64,000 bases of DNA from Sternotherus odoratus (Eukaryota > Chordata > Testudines > Kinosternidae), in NCBI GenBank assembly GCA_032164245.1, contig JAVMKO010000010.1, positions 42,988,848-43,052,847 on the forward strand. The letters run 5' to 3'. The notes below the pieces were generated by a model, which saw only the letters and a program-made list of their open reading frames with translations, did not search any database and was not told where the DNA came from. Numbering within the stretch: position 1 is the first letter of the stretch; every line of letters begins with the position of its first letter. The translations under genes and the position numbers were made by a program. Shown here piece by piece: positions 35,780-46,290 of the stretch.

Positions 35780-37565
35780 CAGGGGTCGGCAACCTTTCCA
35801 AAGTGATGTGCCGAGTCTTCATTTATTCATTCTAATTTAAGGTTTCACGTGCCAGTTATACATTTTAACGTTTTTAGGAGGTCTCTCTCTCTAAGTCTAT
35901 ATTATATAACCAAACTATTGTTATATGTAAACAAGGTTTTCAAAATGTTTAAGAAATTTAATTTAAAATTAAATTCAAATGCAAATCTAATCCGTTTACT
36001 TGCCCTTGCTTTTCCTTGTTGAGTTTTCCAGTGTCTGACATGTATTTGGATACATTAAGCTGCGCACAGGCTTCTGAGTTATCAGTTATTAAGCGGCTCC
36101 AAGAGGGACAGAGGACAAATTTCATGTATGAAAATACCTGTTCACACAGGCATGTGGATCCAAATGCTGAAAGCATTGCAAACGCAATTTTCTTCAAACA
36201 ATAAAATTTCACTGGCAGGGACGTCCAGCATGCCAGAATAGAGGCCCCATGATCTCTCTCGGGAGCTTCAAGCGCACTCTGCAGATCCATAAACTTTGAT
36301 GTTCAAAATTCTGAGCTTTTTAACTGAATGAGTTGCATTTCAAAATGTTCAACACCCATCCACTGAAATACAGACAAATCCAAGTCGCTTTCATTGAACT
36401 TTTCAGGTTTAATTAGAAAAGAAAGCATTGGGCCAAATTGCTGGAAATCTTGAAATCTGTCTGAAAATTCTGATTCCAGTTCTTGCATGTACCTTCCAAT
36501 CTCATCAACACTGACAGGGCTATGTGCTGATAGCTCTTTTATGTGTTGGAAGTAGCGGAAAGTAGAAGTTTGAATATCCCTTGAAAAAAAATGCTAGTTT
36601 CACAACATATGCTTTCCAGGCTTCATAAAGATCTAGAACCGTTTGCCCTGCACCCTGGAGACAGAGGCTGAGTTTGTTTAGGTGAGCGGTGATGTCAGTT
36701 AGAAACATGAGCTTACACAGCCATTTGTCATCATCCAGTTCAGGGTAGTTTTGTTCTTTTTCCTACAAAAAGACCTTGACTGTATCAAAACAGTCTACAA
36801 AGCACACCAAAACCTTGCCATGACAGCCACCAAATGTTGCTGTGAAATGGAATGTCATTATAAGCACTGTCCATCTCTTCTAGCAGTGCTTGAAACTGTT
36901 GGTGAGTCAATGCAGATTGAGGAACAAGGAGATTCACAATTCACATCACTGTATTCATCACATTATTAAGCTCTGAATTAGAAATTTTAGCACACAAGTT
37001 TTCTTGATGGATGATGCAGTAAAATTTGACTGTTGGACGGCCAATTTGATCTTCAAGTAACTTTACAAATCCCTTCTGTTTTCCGACCATATCAGGAGCA
37101 CCATCTGTTGTCTCCAAACTGCTGAGAAAAACTTCTTTTATATATTCCCCATCTGTAAACGGCTTTCCATTTTTAACAATGCACTGTGCAATATTGTAAC
37201 TTCCTTCTGTAGCTAGATTTTTACTCACAACTAAGCTTTTAAAAACACTGCTTTGCTTCTCATAGGCTGCTACTGCCTTTTTGATCGACGCAGTCTTGTC
37301 TGCTTTGTCAAGAAAGGTTTTCTCGTGCTTCATTTCAAGAAGTCGAACACTTGATGTGCGACAAACAGTACTTTCATAACAGAAAGCACAAATAGCATGG
37401 TCCTTCTTTTGAATAAATCCAAATGTGTCTGATCAAGAAGGCTGAAATGAACAGACTTGTAGCTTCACTTTCTTAGGAGCTGCCATTTTGTTAAATGTTC
37501 CCTTCAACTCTCAGTGAGGAAAAAAATGGCACAAGATCAAACACAGACATGGTTTGATTAAGCAA
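35780..37565 (-). pseudogene. Broken hAT (Charlie/GTF2IRD2-like) transposase and its element
   Basis: The minus strand reads as a hAT transposase of the type also captured in GTF2IRD2. The start is near 37486 (MAAPKKVKLQ), followed by an in-frame TGA near 37435. A clean stretch (37333-36941) contains SLETTDGAPDMVGK and IIHQENLCAK. After a stop comes FLTDITAHLNKLSLCLQG (36708-36520), then FSDRFQDFQQFG (about 36470-36430). The C-terminal dimerisation region at 36220-36060 has FGSTCLCEQVFSYMK. Several stops and frameshifts make it inactive. The left terminus CAGGGGTCGGCAACC is at 35780; no matching right terminus was found. It is a transposon relic, not a host gene. Confidence 0.85.
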
Positions 37566-37960
37566 TTTTAAGATGGGGGTGCTGAGCTGCACCCCCTCTT
37601 GCCCCATCTGCACCCTGACGGCCCCAGGCTGGGGCCAGTGGGCCACAGCTGGGGGAGGCTGCACAGAGCTGGGCCCAGGCCAGGAGCAGAGCCCCAGGCT
37701 GGCCTGCTGGTACTCCAGGCCAGAAGCGGGCTGAGCAAGGCTGGAGGTCCAGACACCGGCTGGCAGGGGCCTGTGCTGGAACTCCAGACCAACAGCAAGA
37801 TGAGCGAGCCGGCGGTCAAAACCCCAGACCAGCAGTGGACTGAATAGCTCGGCCTGCTGCCGGACTGGGGTTCCAGCTGGTATGGGGCCGGTAGCCAGGA
37901 CCCCAGGCTGGCAGCGGCCTGAGCAGGGCCGGTGGCCGGGACCTCAGCTGACAGGATCTC
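37566..37960. repeat. GC-rich degenerate tandem repeat at the 5' side of the hAT transposase relic
   Basis: Repeated variants of 'gccggtggccgggacc', 'caggctggcagcggcctgag' and 'ccagaccaacagc' with an irregular period of about 55-65 bases. It probably belongs to the same hAT element, whose right end is lost near 37960. Confidence 0.65.
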
Positions 37961-39165
37961 GGCTTCACTAAAGAGGACAGTAGAATACACCATAAAATAC
38001 CAGGACTCTTGCTGTGTGCTGTCTGTGGTATTTGTGATGTCACAGGATGCTGCATTATGGGATACCATCAGAGAGCCAGGAAGCACCAAGAGGATGTCAC
38101 GGGGTGGAAGTGTACCTTATAATATGGGGAAACCTTGATTTCCTTGGTGCCTGCCCATTCAGGGGAACATTCTGCACAGAAATCCCGGCTGTTCAGCTTT
38201 GCTCAGTGGTTCATCTATAAAACGGTTGCTCTTTTGGTTTCTTGGGGACAGCAAGGTGAACTAAAGGGATTACACTGAACCAGAAAGGGCAGCAAGGACA
38301 GACTCAACAGAGTTGTTAGCAGTAGCTGGACAGTACATGTATTCCTACCCTCCAGTTCTCCCTCAGACATCAGCACTGAATGCCCACAGCAAAGATGGCC
38401 ACCGTGGCCTCCTAGGGTATCTACCCAGAAGGAGAAAAACTTCACTTGCCCCAGCCAGACCTCTGAAATACTCACTCCTGCAAAATTTCAGTCAGGCAGT
38501 AATTACCAATGAAGCACCTACGAATTATACTGTACCCGACTTTATTTAGCCCAACATACTGTTTACTGCCTCCTTCAGAGTATGACTGCTCAAGAATCCA
38601 GAGGCTGGTTGCTGTCCAGCCATAACCAATTAACACCTTAATTGTGAAGTGCCATAGAAAAAGCACACCAGGAAAAACCTGATTCCCAGTCAATCCCAGT
38701 GCATGACACCCCTCTCTATACAATGCCTGCTCCCTCCACCTGCAGTTCCCCCCCCCTTTCTCCCACTGACTGGTAGCCACAAGCAGCTGTGTGGTGAACT
38801 GACCCAGTCTGCCATCACTCTGAGCTCCCCAGATCATTGCATTTCTCAATCTCCACCCCACCCCCACGGCTCCACCTCTCCTCCAACCCTACAATCCTCC
38901 TTCCCATCCCATCCCCCATGCACACAGCTGCTAAATAAATCCAGGCACGTCTCACTCTTCAGTTTTTTAAAACAAGTTCTGTGATTAAGGGGTTAAGGCA
39001 GGTCAAATTCTGCAGCCTGTTTAAATGCACATCTCCTGCCCCTCCTGCCAAGGACTTCCCCATCCTGAGTAATCTTGGCACAAGCTGGCATGTGCACTCT
39101 CTGAGGGGAGGGTGGGAAGCTAAGCAGCACCACAGCGAGCCTGTGGGTCACAGATGAAGGGGGGG

Positions 39166-39168
<3 letters not shown>

Positions 39169-39202
<34 letters not shown>
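39169..39202 (+). repeat. (AG)17 microsatellite
   Basis: A perfect dinucleotide run after a G8 tract. Same purine strand as the (GA)31 at 15001. Confidence 0.95.
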
Positions 39203-39206
<4 letters not shown>

Positions 39207-40143
39207 CATTCTGCCCGCAAGATACACTACACATGACAGATGGGGCTTGTCGGCCGCTGTGGCCACTCAGCCACCTTACTAGGGACAGTGCACTCACAGA
39301 CAACCTATTAAACACACAGAGCAAGCTGAGGCAGTCCCCCGGCTGGCTCCAGCACCCATGCTAACACTCCAAGGGAGTGGGAAGCATCTACATGACTGCA
39401 GTGAACCAAAGCATCATGACCCGATTTTATTTGCTCATTTGGAGATTTTGTAATGTCCACATGCTCTGCATCATGCCTGATTCACCCATAGCAATGGCAC
39501 CTAAGGGCCGGGGAAGCTGCTGTCAATACGGTGGCAGTGCTGATGATCAAGCAGTCTCACACCAGAGGATGGAATCCCAGGGTTTGTGCTAATTATTTCT
39601 TTTAAACACCCCCAGAAGCATTATGTGCTTCTAAATCCCGCCCTCACTGCAGACACACACTAAAGCCACCAAGCAACACAGCTGTGAAAGACTCTTCACT
39701 CAGCTTCCTAGCATATTAACAACAAGCAGCTGCGGTCTGATGAAACTCCCTACCCCAGCCAAGGCAGAGTAGGTGATCCTCAGCACAGGGACCAGAACAA
39801 GCACAGAATTGCCTGTGCACATAATCCCAGTCCCCTAAACGCAGTCTAAATAGAGACACTGATTCCTCTGGCTCAGGGGAAAGAAGCTGCTGCTTTCCTG
39901 CCACCCTGCTTTTGGCCTGCATGGCTATCTGGAGGCACAGGCATCTGGAAAGAAACTGCTTGCATCACAACTCAGCCTGGGCGGACCAATGCATAGCTCA
40001 CCCCAGGCTCTAAGGGGGACCACAATGGCCATTTGGTGAGATTTTCGAAGACACAAATTCTCACTGACTGTCAATGGGAGTGAGACACCAAACTGATACT
40101 GGTGCACCCACTGCCTTTAATACAAAGGCCTGGGCCTGTGGAA

Positions 40144-40199
40144 ACTACAAGGCCCAGCAAGCTTTGCCACTCTGAGCATTGCATGCTGGGAGCTGTGGT
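40144..40199. promoter_or_regulatory. Inverted pair of ZNF143/THAP11-like (SBS) motifs
   Basis: The plus strand has ACTACAAGGCCCAGCAAGC at 40144-40162. The minus strand has ACCACAGCTCCCAGCATGC followed by AATGC at 40199-40176. Both resemble the known SBS consensus (ACTACA..TCCCAG.ATGC), the minus-strand copy closely. The head-to-head layout could also be the remains of a small inverted-repeat transposon. Confidence 0.45.
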
Positions 40200-41299
40200 C
40201 TCCAGGATCTGACTCGCTGAATTGAAGATAAGGGGGGCTGCAATCTGATCCATTGTACACAAGGCAGAGGCAGCCCTCGGGCTCCCAACAGGTTGTCAGG
40301 CTGGCCCTCCATAGAGCAAATTTTGCCGGGTTCTGGCACCCATCTCACAGCTGAATCTTTCCGTGAGGCTCTGTCAGCACGTATGGGCGAGGGAAGGGAG
40401 CTACACGGCAGGGCAAGGAGGCGCATAGGGTACACCCTGAAACACCAGAGCCACACCCTGTAGAGATTCGGGGCTGAACCGCCCAGCAAAGGCACAGAAC
40501 CAAAAGCCCTACACACTGCATGTGAATGTGTGTGTAACCTTCCAGCTGGGGGCTGCAGACTGTTTGCTGCTGGATTTAATAACCTGCTGTACCAGAGAAG
40601 AGCTTTCACCTAGTATAGGCAATCTGTAACACAGGCTCTTTTTCCCCCCCTTCAGTTGGTTTCTTCATAACTCATCATTGCCGACTTCAGTTCCACTCCC
40701 AGAGATGCAGAGAGAGACCATTACTGGCATGAATGACGGGATGTTCGGTTAGCTATTCCTTGCCAGCTGCATTATTTGTGCTCTGCTAGTACTATGCCTG
40801 GAGGCCTGGTGAGGCTTGCATTGGGTCACTGGACAGCAGTAGTCCTGGGGGAAGGTGCCCTAGAAGTTATTGGGAAGGCTACGCACTAGTGGGAAGAAGG
40901 CTGGAACAATGCAGCAGCAAAGCCTCACTCAGAGCAGAGGACAGATGCACAACGTAATCTACAGCCCAAGGACTTTTACAGTCCAACAGCACTGACAACG
41001 CATTCTTCCAGTCCTGATTAATTCTCTTGTTATGCCCACACCCCCAGAACAGTTGCCCTCCCCATCACACTGGTCACCTCGCCCTGGATTCAGATGGATC
41101 GCTTGCAACGGACATGGCTCAGAAGTCTGTTTCCGCCAAGTACAGCAAACAAGCTTGAGACGAGATGAATGTAGCTCTGACAGAGCCTTTCTATCCCACT
41201 CCATGAGCTGCTCAGGGGCGGGGAAAAATCACAACCTTTTAACTGCTCTTCTGTTGGCTTCTGAACCATCTTGTTAACCAAGACCTGACTTTCCATTCT

Positions 41300-41390
41300 G
41301 TAGGAGCGTAGGTGGGATCAGACCAGATCACACTCAAATCCAGCATCCTGCCTCCTGCAGGGGCCCATACCTGATGCTTCAAAGCAAAAC
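41300..41390 (-). repeat. CR1 LINE 3' fragment, second subfamily
   Basis: 'gtgggatcagaccagatcac', 'ccagcatcctgcctcctgca' and 'acctgatgcttcaaagcaa' recall a turtle CR1 end in reverse orientation. Confidence 0.6.
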
Positions 41391-42199
41391 AAAAAAAACA
41401 ACCCAACAAGCCAAGAAGCTTCCTGTCTGACTCCTGCTGTAATCAGCTGTCACCTCGAAGCCCGCGGTCTGGTCATCCTTACCGTTGGCACACGTTGCAG
41501 TGGGAGTTCAGGGGTTAACATAGCCAGTTTCTCAGAGGGGCAGACATTCTCCAGCACTCTGCGGGTGCAATATTGGCTCTTTCATTTCCCCAGCCCTTAG
41601 CACGACCCTGGGGAATCTTCCTACCTTTGCCTTCCTTGAAGTGGCTGAGCCGTGCCTGGGAGCTCAGCAGGTTCCCCCTTCCTGCTGCCAGCATATTAAT
41701 TCCATAGTTACTTCTGAGAGGCAGCTGTGCACAATGTCTCTCAGCAGCCCCAGAGCTCCTTCGGGATGATCTGCCCCAAAATACTGGCCCACACTTCTGC
41801 CCCAAACCTGTTTCCTTTCAAGCAGCAAAGGAGTTTGCAGTGAAGCTGATAGAGCTATTCAGGGGAGACTCAACTGAGTTCTCTTTTTACAGTGATCGTT
41901 CTGTCCCCTTCCGGCAATCTCCTCTCCTTTTCCTGCCCCCTAAACCTCCAAGGATTTTTGTCTGGGCATCAATGAGCAGAAATGCATCCATAATGCTCCA
42001 AACCCATCCCTAGACTCCTCCCCTAGGGTGTACAGCAAGCAGTTCCAGTGGCATGGGGGACCCACCAGCTGCCAGAACAGCCTTCACACACAGAAGACTG
42101 CTTCCTTGGTAACCAGCCCACACAGCTCTGGACTCGCTCTGGAAGAGATCATGAGGACAGGACCGTGGACCTGAGTGTATTCACAACAAAACACTAATC
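41391..42199. other. No gene seen
   Basis: Ordinary non-coding sequence with short frames only. Confidence 0.45.
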
Positions 42200-42981
42200 T
42201 GCTTCTGAGTAGCAGCCGTGCTAGTCTGTATCCACAGAAAGAACTAGGAGTACTTGTGGCACCTTAGAGACAAACATTCATTTGGGCATAAGTTTTTGTG
42301 GGCTACAGCCCACTTCATCAGATGCATAGGATGGAACATACAGTAGGAAGATGTATAGATATAGATATACACACACAGAAAACATGAAAAGGTGGAAGTT
42401 GCCATACCAACTCTAAGAGACTAATTAATTAAGATGAGCTATTGTCAGCAGGAGAAAACCTTTGAAGTGGTAATCAGGATGGCCCATTTTAGACAGGTGT
42501 GAGTAACAGTAGGGGGATAGTTAACATGGGGAAATAGATTCAATTTGTGTAATGACCCAACCACCCCCAGTCTTTATTCAAGCCTAAATTAATGGTATCA
42601 AGTTTGCAAATTAATTGCAGTTCAGCAGTTTCTCATTGGAGTCTGTTTTTGAAATTTGTTTGTTGAAGAATTGCCACTTTTAAGTCTGTTACTGAGGGAC
42701 CCGAGAGGTTGAAGTGTTCTCCTACTAGTTTTTGAATGTTATGATTCCTGATGTCAGATTTGTGTCCATTTATATCATACCAATGTGATATATGCCATCA
42801 TGTGCCAGCAATGTCCCTCTGCCATGTACATTGGCCAAATCGGACAGTCTCTACGCAAAAGAATAAATGGACACAAATTTGACATCAGGAATCCTAACGT
42901 TCAAAAACCAGTCGGAAAACACTTCAACCTCTCGGGTCACTCCGTAACTCAGTAACAGACTTAAAAGTGGCAATTCTTCAA
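42200..42981. mobile_element. Penelope-like retroelement: two fragments in inverted arrangement
   Basis: The left part (42200-42772) is a 3' portion in minus orientation, starting with 'ctgagtagcagccgtgctag' and 'gtggcaccttagagacaaac'. The right part (42773-42981) is plus-oriented and encodes a decayed GIY-YIG-type endonuclease segment: VIYAIMCQQCPSAMYIGQ, then SLRKRINGHKFDIRN. Segments 42663-42772 and 42864-42981 are inverted copies of each other, separated by 91 bases; the right arm has an 8-base extra duplication (about 42947-42954). The reading frame ends in stops and the reverse-transcriptase part is absent, so it is inactive. Confidence 0.85.
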
Positions 42982-44384
42982 TAGGATCTGCATGGGCCAG
43001 AGACTCCAGACTCCCTTTTTGTCCCAGGCTTCTTACGAGGGCAGCACCAGAGTGAAGCTTGTCCTGGTGCTGCTGCTGCTACCTGTTTGTGGGCAAACTG
43101 AGTGCATCAGTCTTCAGAACTACCATGCCACCATGAGTCACCAGCACTAAGGTGCACATGCATGGACTCCACAATCCTGCCCCGCTTCACAAGTATGTCC
43201 TCCAAGCTCTCCACAGCTCCAGAGAAACGTGTTCAAAATAGCGACATTTGAAACAACAGAGGGGCTTTGCAGACCTGTGCCCGGGTCAAGCTACCTGTGT
43301 GCTAAACATACAGGTGCTACTGAAAGGCTGGGGATGTCTCAGGAACAACTGGGGGACCGCGAGGAAGCCAGGATATCATCCCAAGCACCATGTGTTTCAG
43401 AGAGACCTGGCACACAGAGAGTTACAACCCAGCATTCCCAGCCAGATGGTATCCGTGGCAACGAGCAACAGTCTTACTCCACCAAGTCCCAGCTAAAGTT
43501 CAACACCATGGTGATTCCCAGAGGGAATAACAACGAAGTGCACAGAGCTAAGCCAGACATGTCCACCTCACTGCTACCATAGCACCCACTACTGGTATTA
43601 CAGAGGGATCCCACTCAGACGACAGCCCAGAGAGAAGCGGAGAAGAAGGGGAGACTGGGAGAACCCTGGCCCCATGTCTAGCATGACCAGGAAGCGCATC
43701 CCGAGACACGCAGGCCATGTCTGTACCATTACGGTTTGAGAGACAGAGTCTCTCTTCCCTGCTCCACACATGGAAACAAGCAGCATAATCAGCTGCAACT
43801 CAGACACATCATGAGTCAAACCAGAGCCAGGTCTTCTCCAGCCGCATCTTAGCCGGGGGCCTCTTTGAGCCAATTCCAGAATCCCTATGCGCACAAGCCA
43901 GTTTGGGCTGGCACTGCACAGAAGTGGTTCCACTCATATCCAGAAGCTCTGGGAATATACCCCTGACATCCCTAACTGAACCTCCCATCTCCCAACACAG
44001 TCCCTGCTTTGTGCCATTCAAATTAAATGGCTCAGAGAACGAGACGAGAAGAGGGGAGTTTAGAGGGGAAAGAGCAGAGAGGAATAATAAAAAGTTTCTG
44101 ATAGGTTTAACCCTGCTCAGTGTAGAGTTGAGGTGAGGGAGCTTTCAAAAACATGAGCCATGCAGTAGGCAGTTGTGGCTTCTGGGAATGAGGTGGTCAG
44201 CTCTGTTTGAGTCAGGCCAGAATTAACTCGGCTGCTAGAGAGACTGAGGGATCCTCAGAACTCCATATAAAAATTCCCCTACAAAAACACCGGTTAAACT
44301 TCCCATATAAACTTATTTATACAAGATCTGGAGAAACTGTCCCAAAGTAGCGACCGTATTTTTACCTACCCAGAGACACGGCCC
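42982..44384. other. No gene seen
   Basis: No recognisable exon or mobile element. Confidence 0.45.
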
Positions 44385-44585
44385 AATGTCTAAGAAAATG
44401 GGCTAGAAGCCAGGAAACTCATAAGACTGACTCAGACTCTGCCACTAACTCCTTTCCATGACTTTGGGCAAATCGCTTTCCCACTCTGCCTCAAATGTAA
44501 AGGGTGAATAGTGTCACTAGCCAACTCTCCCAGCACCCTTTTGGGATAAAGCCATTTACATCTGTAAAGTTCCAGACCCTAAGCC
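44385..44585 (+). repeat. MIR-like CORE-SINE
   Basis: 'gactctgccactaactcctt', 'ccatgactttgggcaaatcg' and 'cactctgcctcaaatgtaaa' in sense order. Confidence 0.75.
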
Positions 44586-45154
44586 CCCAACCTTGGATGA
44601 CACATGTGCAGGAGCAGCCCACCTGCTTCGATAATGACAAATATCAGTTCTGCTAAGCTCCCTAAATAAAACCACCCAGAATGCATGGAGATGAGCTGGG
44701 ACACCAGAGGATGGGAGGGACCAGAGATTTGGCTGCCTTCCCCCGGTAAATATGCAGGACGCTGCTGAGATCAGTGATCAGCTAATGGCACCATGTGCAA
44801 ATTAAGAAATCGGGAGAGTTTACAGACATCCTTCACTGCTTGTTAACACTCCCCGTAGCTTTGTAGGCATGCTGAGCAGCAAGGTCAAAAAGCACAGAGC
44901 CTGCAGAACCCCACCCAGAAGAGCCAATTGTCCAATGCTAGTCAGACCGCTGTGGCTGCTCTGGGTTTGGTGATGGCCATGCTGGTATCTGCAGGACTGG
45001 AAAGAACCCTGGAGCAGCTTGTGGCTGTAAGTGGCAGCATTGCTCAGGCCCCTGCTGGCAGGAGCAGAGGTCGCTGTCTCTCACCAACTACCAACAGCTA
45101 AGCCAGCTCCTTACCGAGCAGCGAGCATGAGCACTGGCCAGGAAGAGGGGAGGT

Positions 45155-45340
45155 GTTGTCTAGTGGACGAAACGCAGGAGCGATCCTGTATTTTAATCCT
45201 GGCTTTGGCAGTCCCAGTCTGTGGACAAATCATTTCCCACCACCACCCCCATTCCTGTGCCTCAGTTTCCCGCTCTGTAAAACGGGGAGAATACCACCTC
45301 CCTTGCAAGCGTGGTCTGATGAGTAATGTCTTTTGAGCCA
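45155..45340 (+). repeat. MIR-like CORE-SINE
   Basis: 'aatcctggctttggcagtcc', 'gtgcctcagtttcccgctct' and 'gtaaaacggggagaatacca' in sense order. Confidence 0.8.
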
Positions 45341-46124
45341 AATATTCAGTAGAAGACATGTTCCACTCCCTACAGTGATTGCAGCCCAGCAATATTTAAT
45401 TCAATAAAAGCCTTTTCAAAATGTATTTGATGCTGCAGCAGAATTTTGAGAATTTCTACAGAACTGGAAAAGTCAAGAGACTGTGCTGCAGAATTCAGCT
45501 CCAGCTTTTCACCAAGACCAGGGGGCTATGGACTAGAATTAAACTGGCTGCAGTCAAAGGGACAAGAAAAACCCAGATTCAGCTAGGAGTTGTCTCACCA
45601 CAACCTTTCTCAAAAGAGGAAGATTGGCAACACAGATGACAAAAAAAATTTCAGTGTTAAATTAAATGCATTTTCACAGTGAAATCTGTCCAAACTGCTT
45701 CATGAAGTGTCTATACACAGGAGCCACTGGTAAACCACTAAAATGCAATCATCTCTGGGGTATAACACAGCAGCTATTTAACAGCACACAGCAACACAAC
45801 AGATTAGTACAGAAGGTACCATATCAGTCTGCAATTACAGGGCAGAATTCAGAGAAGCAGAATTCAATTACCTCTCTTTGCTTGTGAAAAATGCCATGAG
45901 AATTAATGACAAGCAACCACAACCTCTCTCAAGTCTGACTGCAAAGACGGCCCAGAGCCCTCTAACATGAACCCTAGTTCAGTACTGAATACAGAACAAT
46001 AGTTCAATAGTTCAAAACTAGTTCAATACAGAACAATAACCTCAAACCCTGGGGTACCCACTCTACAGAAGACACTTAGGTAGTTCCCAGCACCACAGCA
46101 CTTCACTAGCCTTAGCGATATGCA

Positions 46125-46290
46125 GCCTCACAACTCCCAAGGAGGCAGAGCACCGCTGAGATCCTCTCTCCATGATGGGAAACTGAGACCCAGAGAGGTT
46201 AACTGATTTGCCCAACGTCACCCAGGAAACTTACGCAGAGCGGGGCCTTCTCACATGTTCTAAGCCAGCACTCTAACCACTGGGCCACCC
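46125..46290 (-). repeat. MIR-like CORE-SINE
   Basis: 'gatgggaaactgagacccag', 'aactgatttgcccaacgtca' and 'cagcactctaaccactgggc' in antisense order. Confidence 0.8.

Larger units (their letters stand above)
37961..41299. other. No gene seen; microsatellite and a motif pair inside
   Basis: Holds the AG repeat at 39169-39202 and the motif pair at 40144-40199, listed separately. Other sequence is unremarkable; frames of up to 154 codons (minus strand, near 40145-40609) match nothing I know. Confidence 0.45.

Noticed and set aside
36941..37333. Domesticated hAT transposase gene
   Set aside because: This 130-codon stretch is clean, but stops and frameshifts on both sides and loss of the right terminus indicate a relic.
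37566..38200. Right terminal inverted repeat of the transposase-bearing hAT element
   Set aside because: No complement of CAGGGGTCGGCAACC was found, and no copy of the left flank cactactg.
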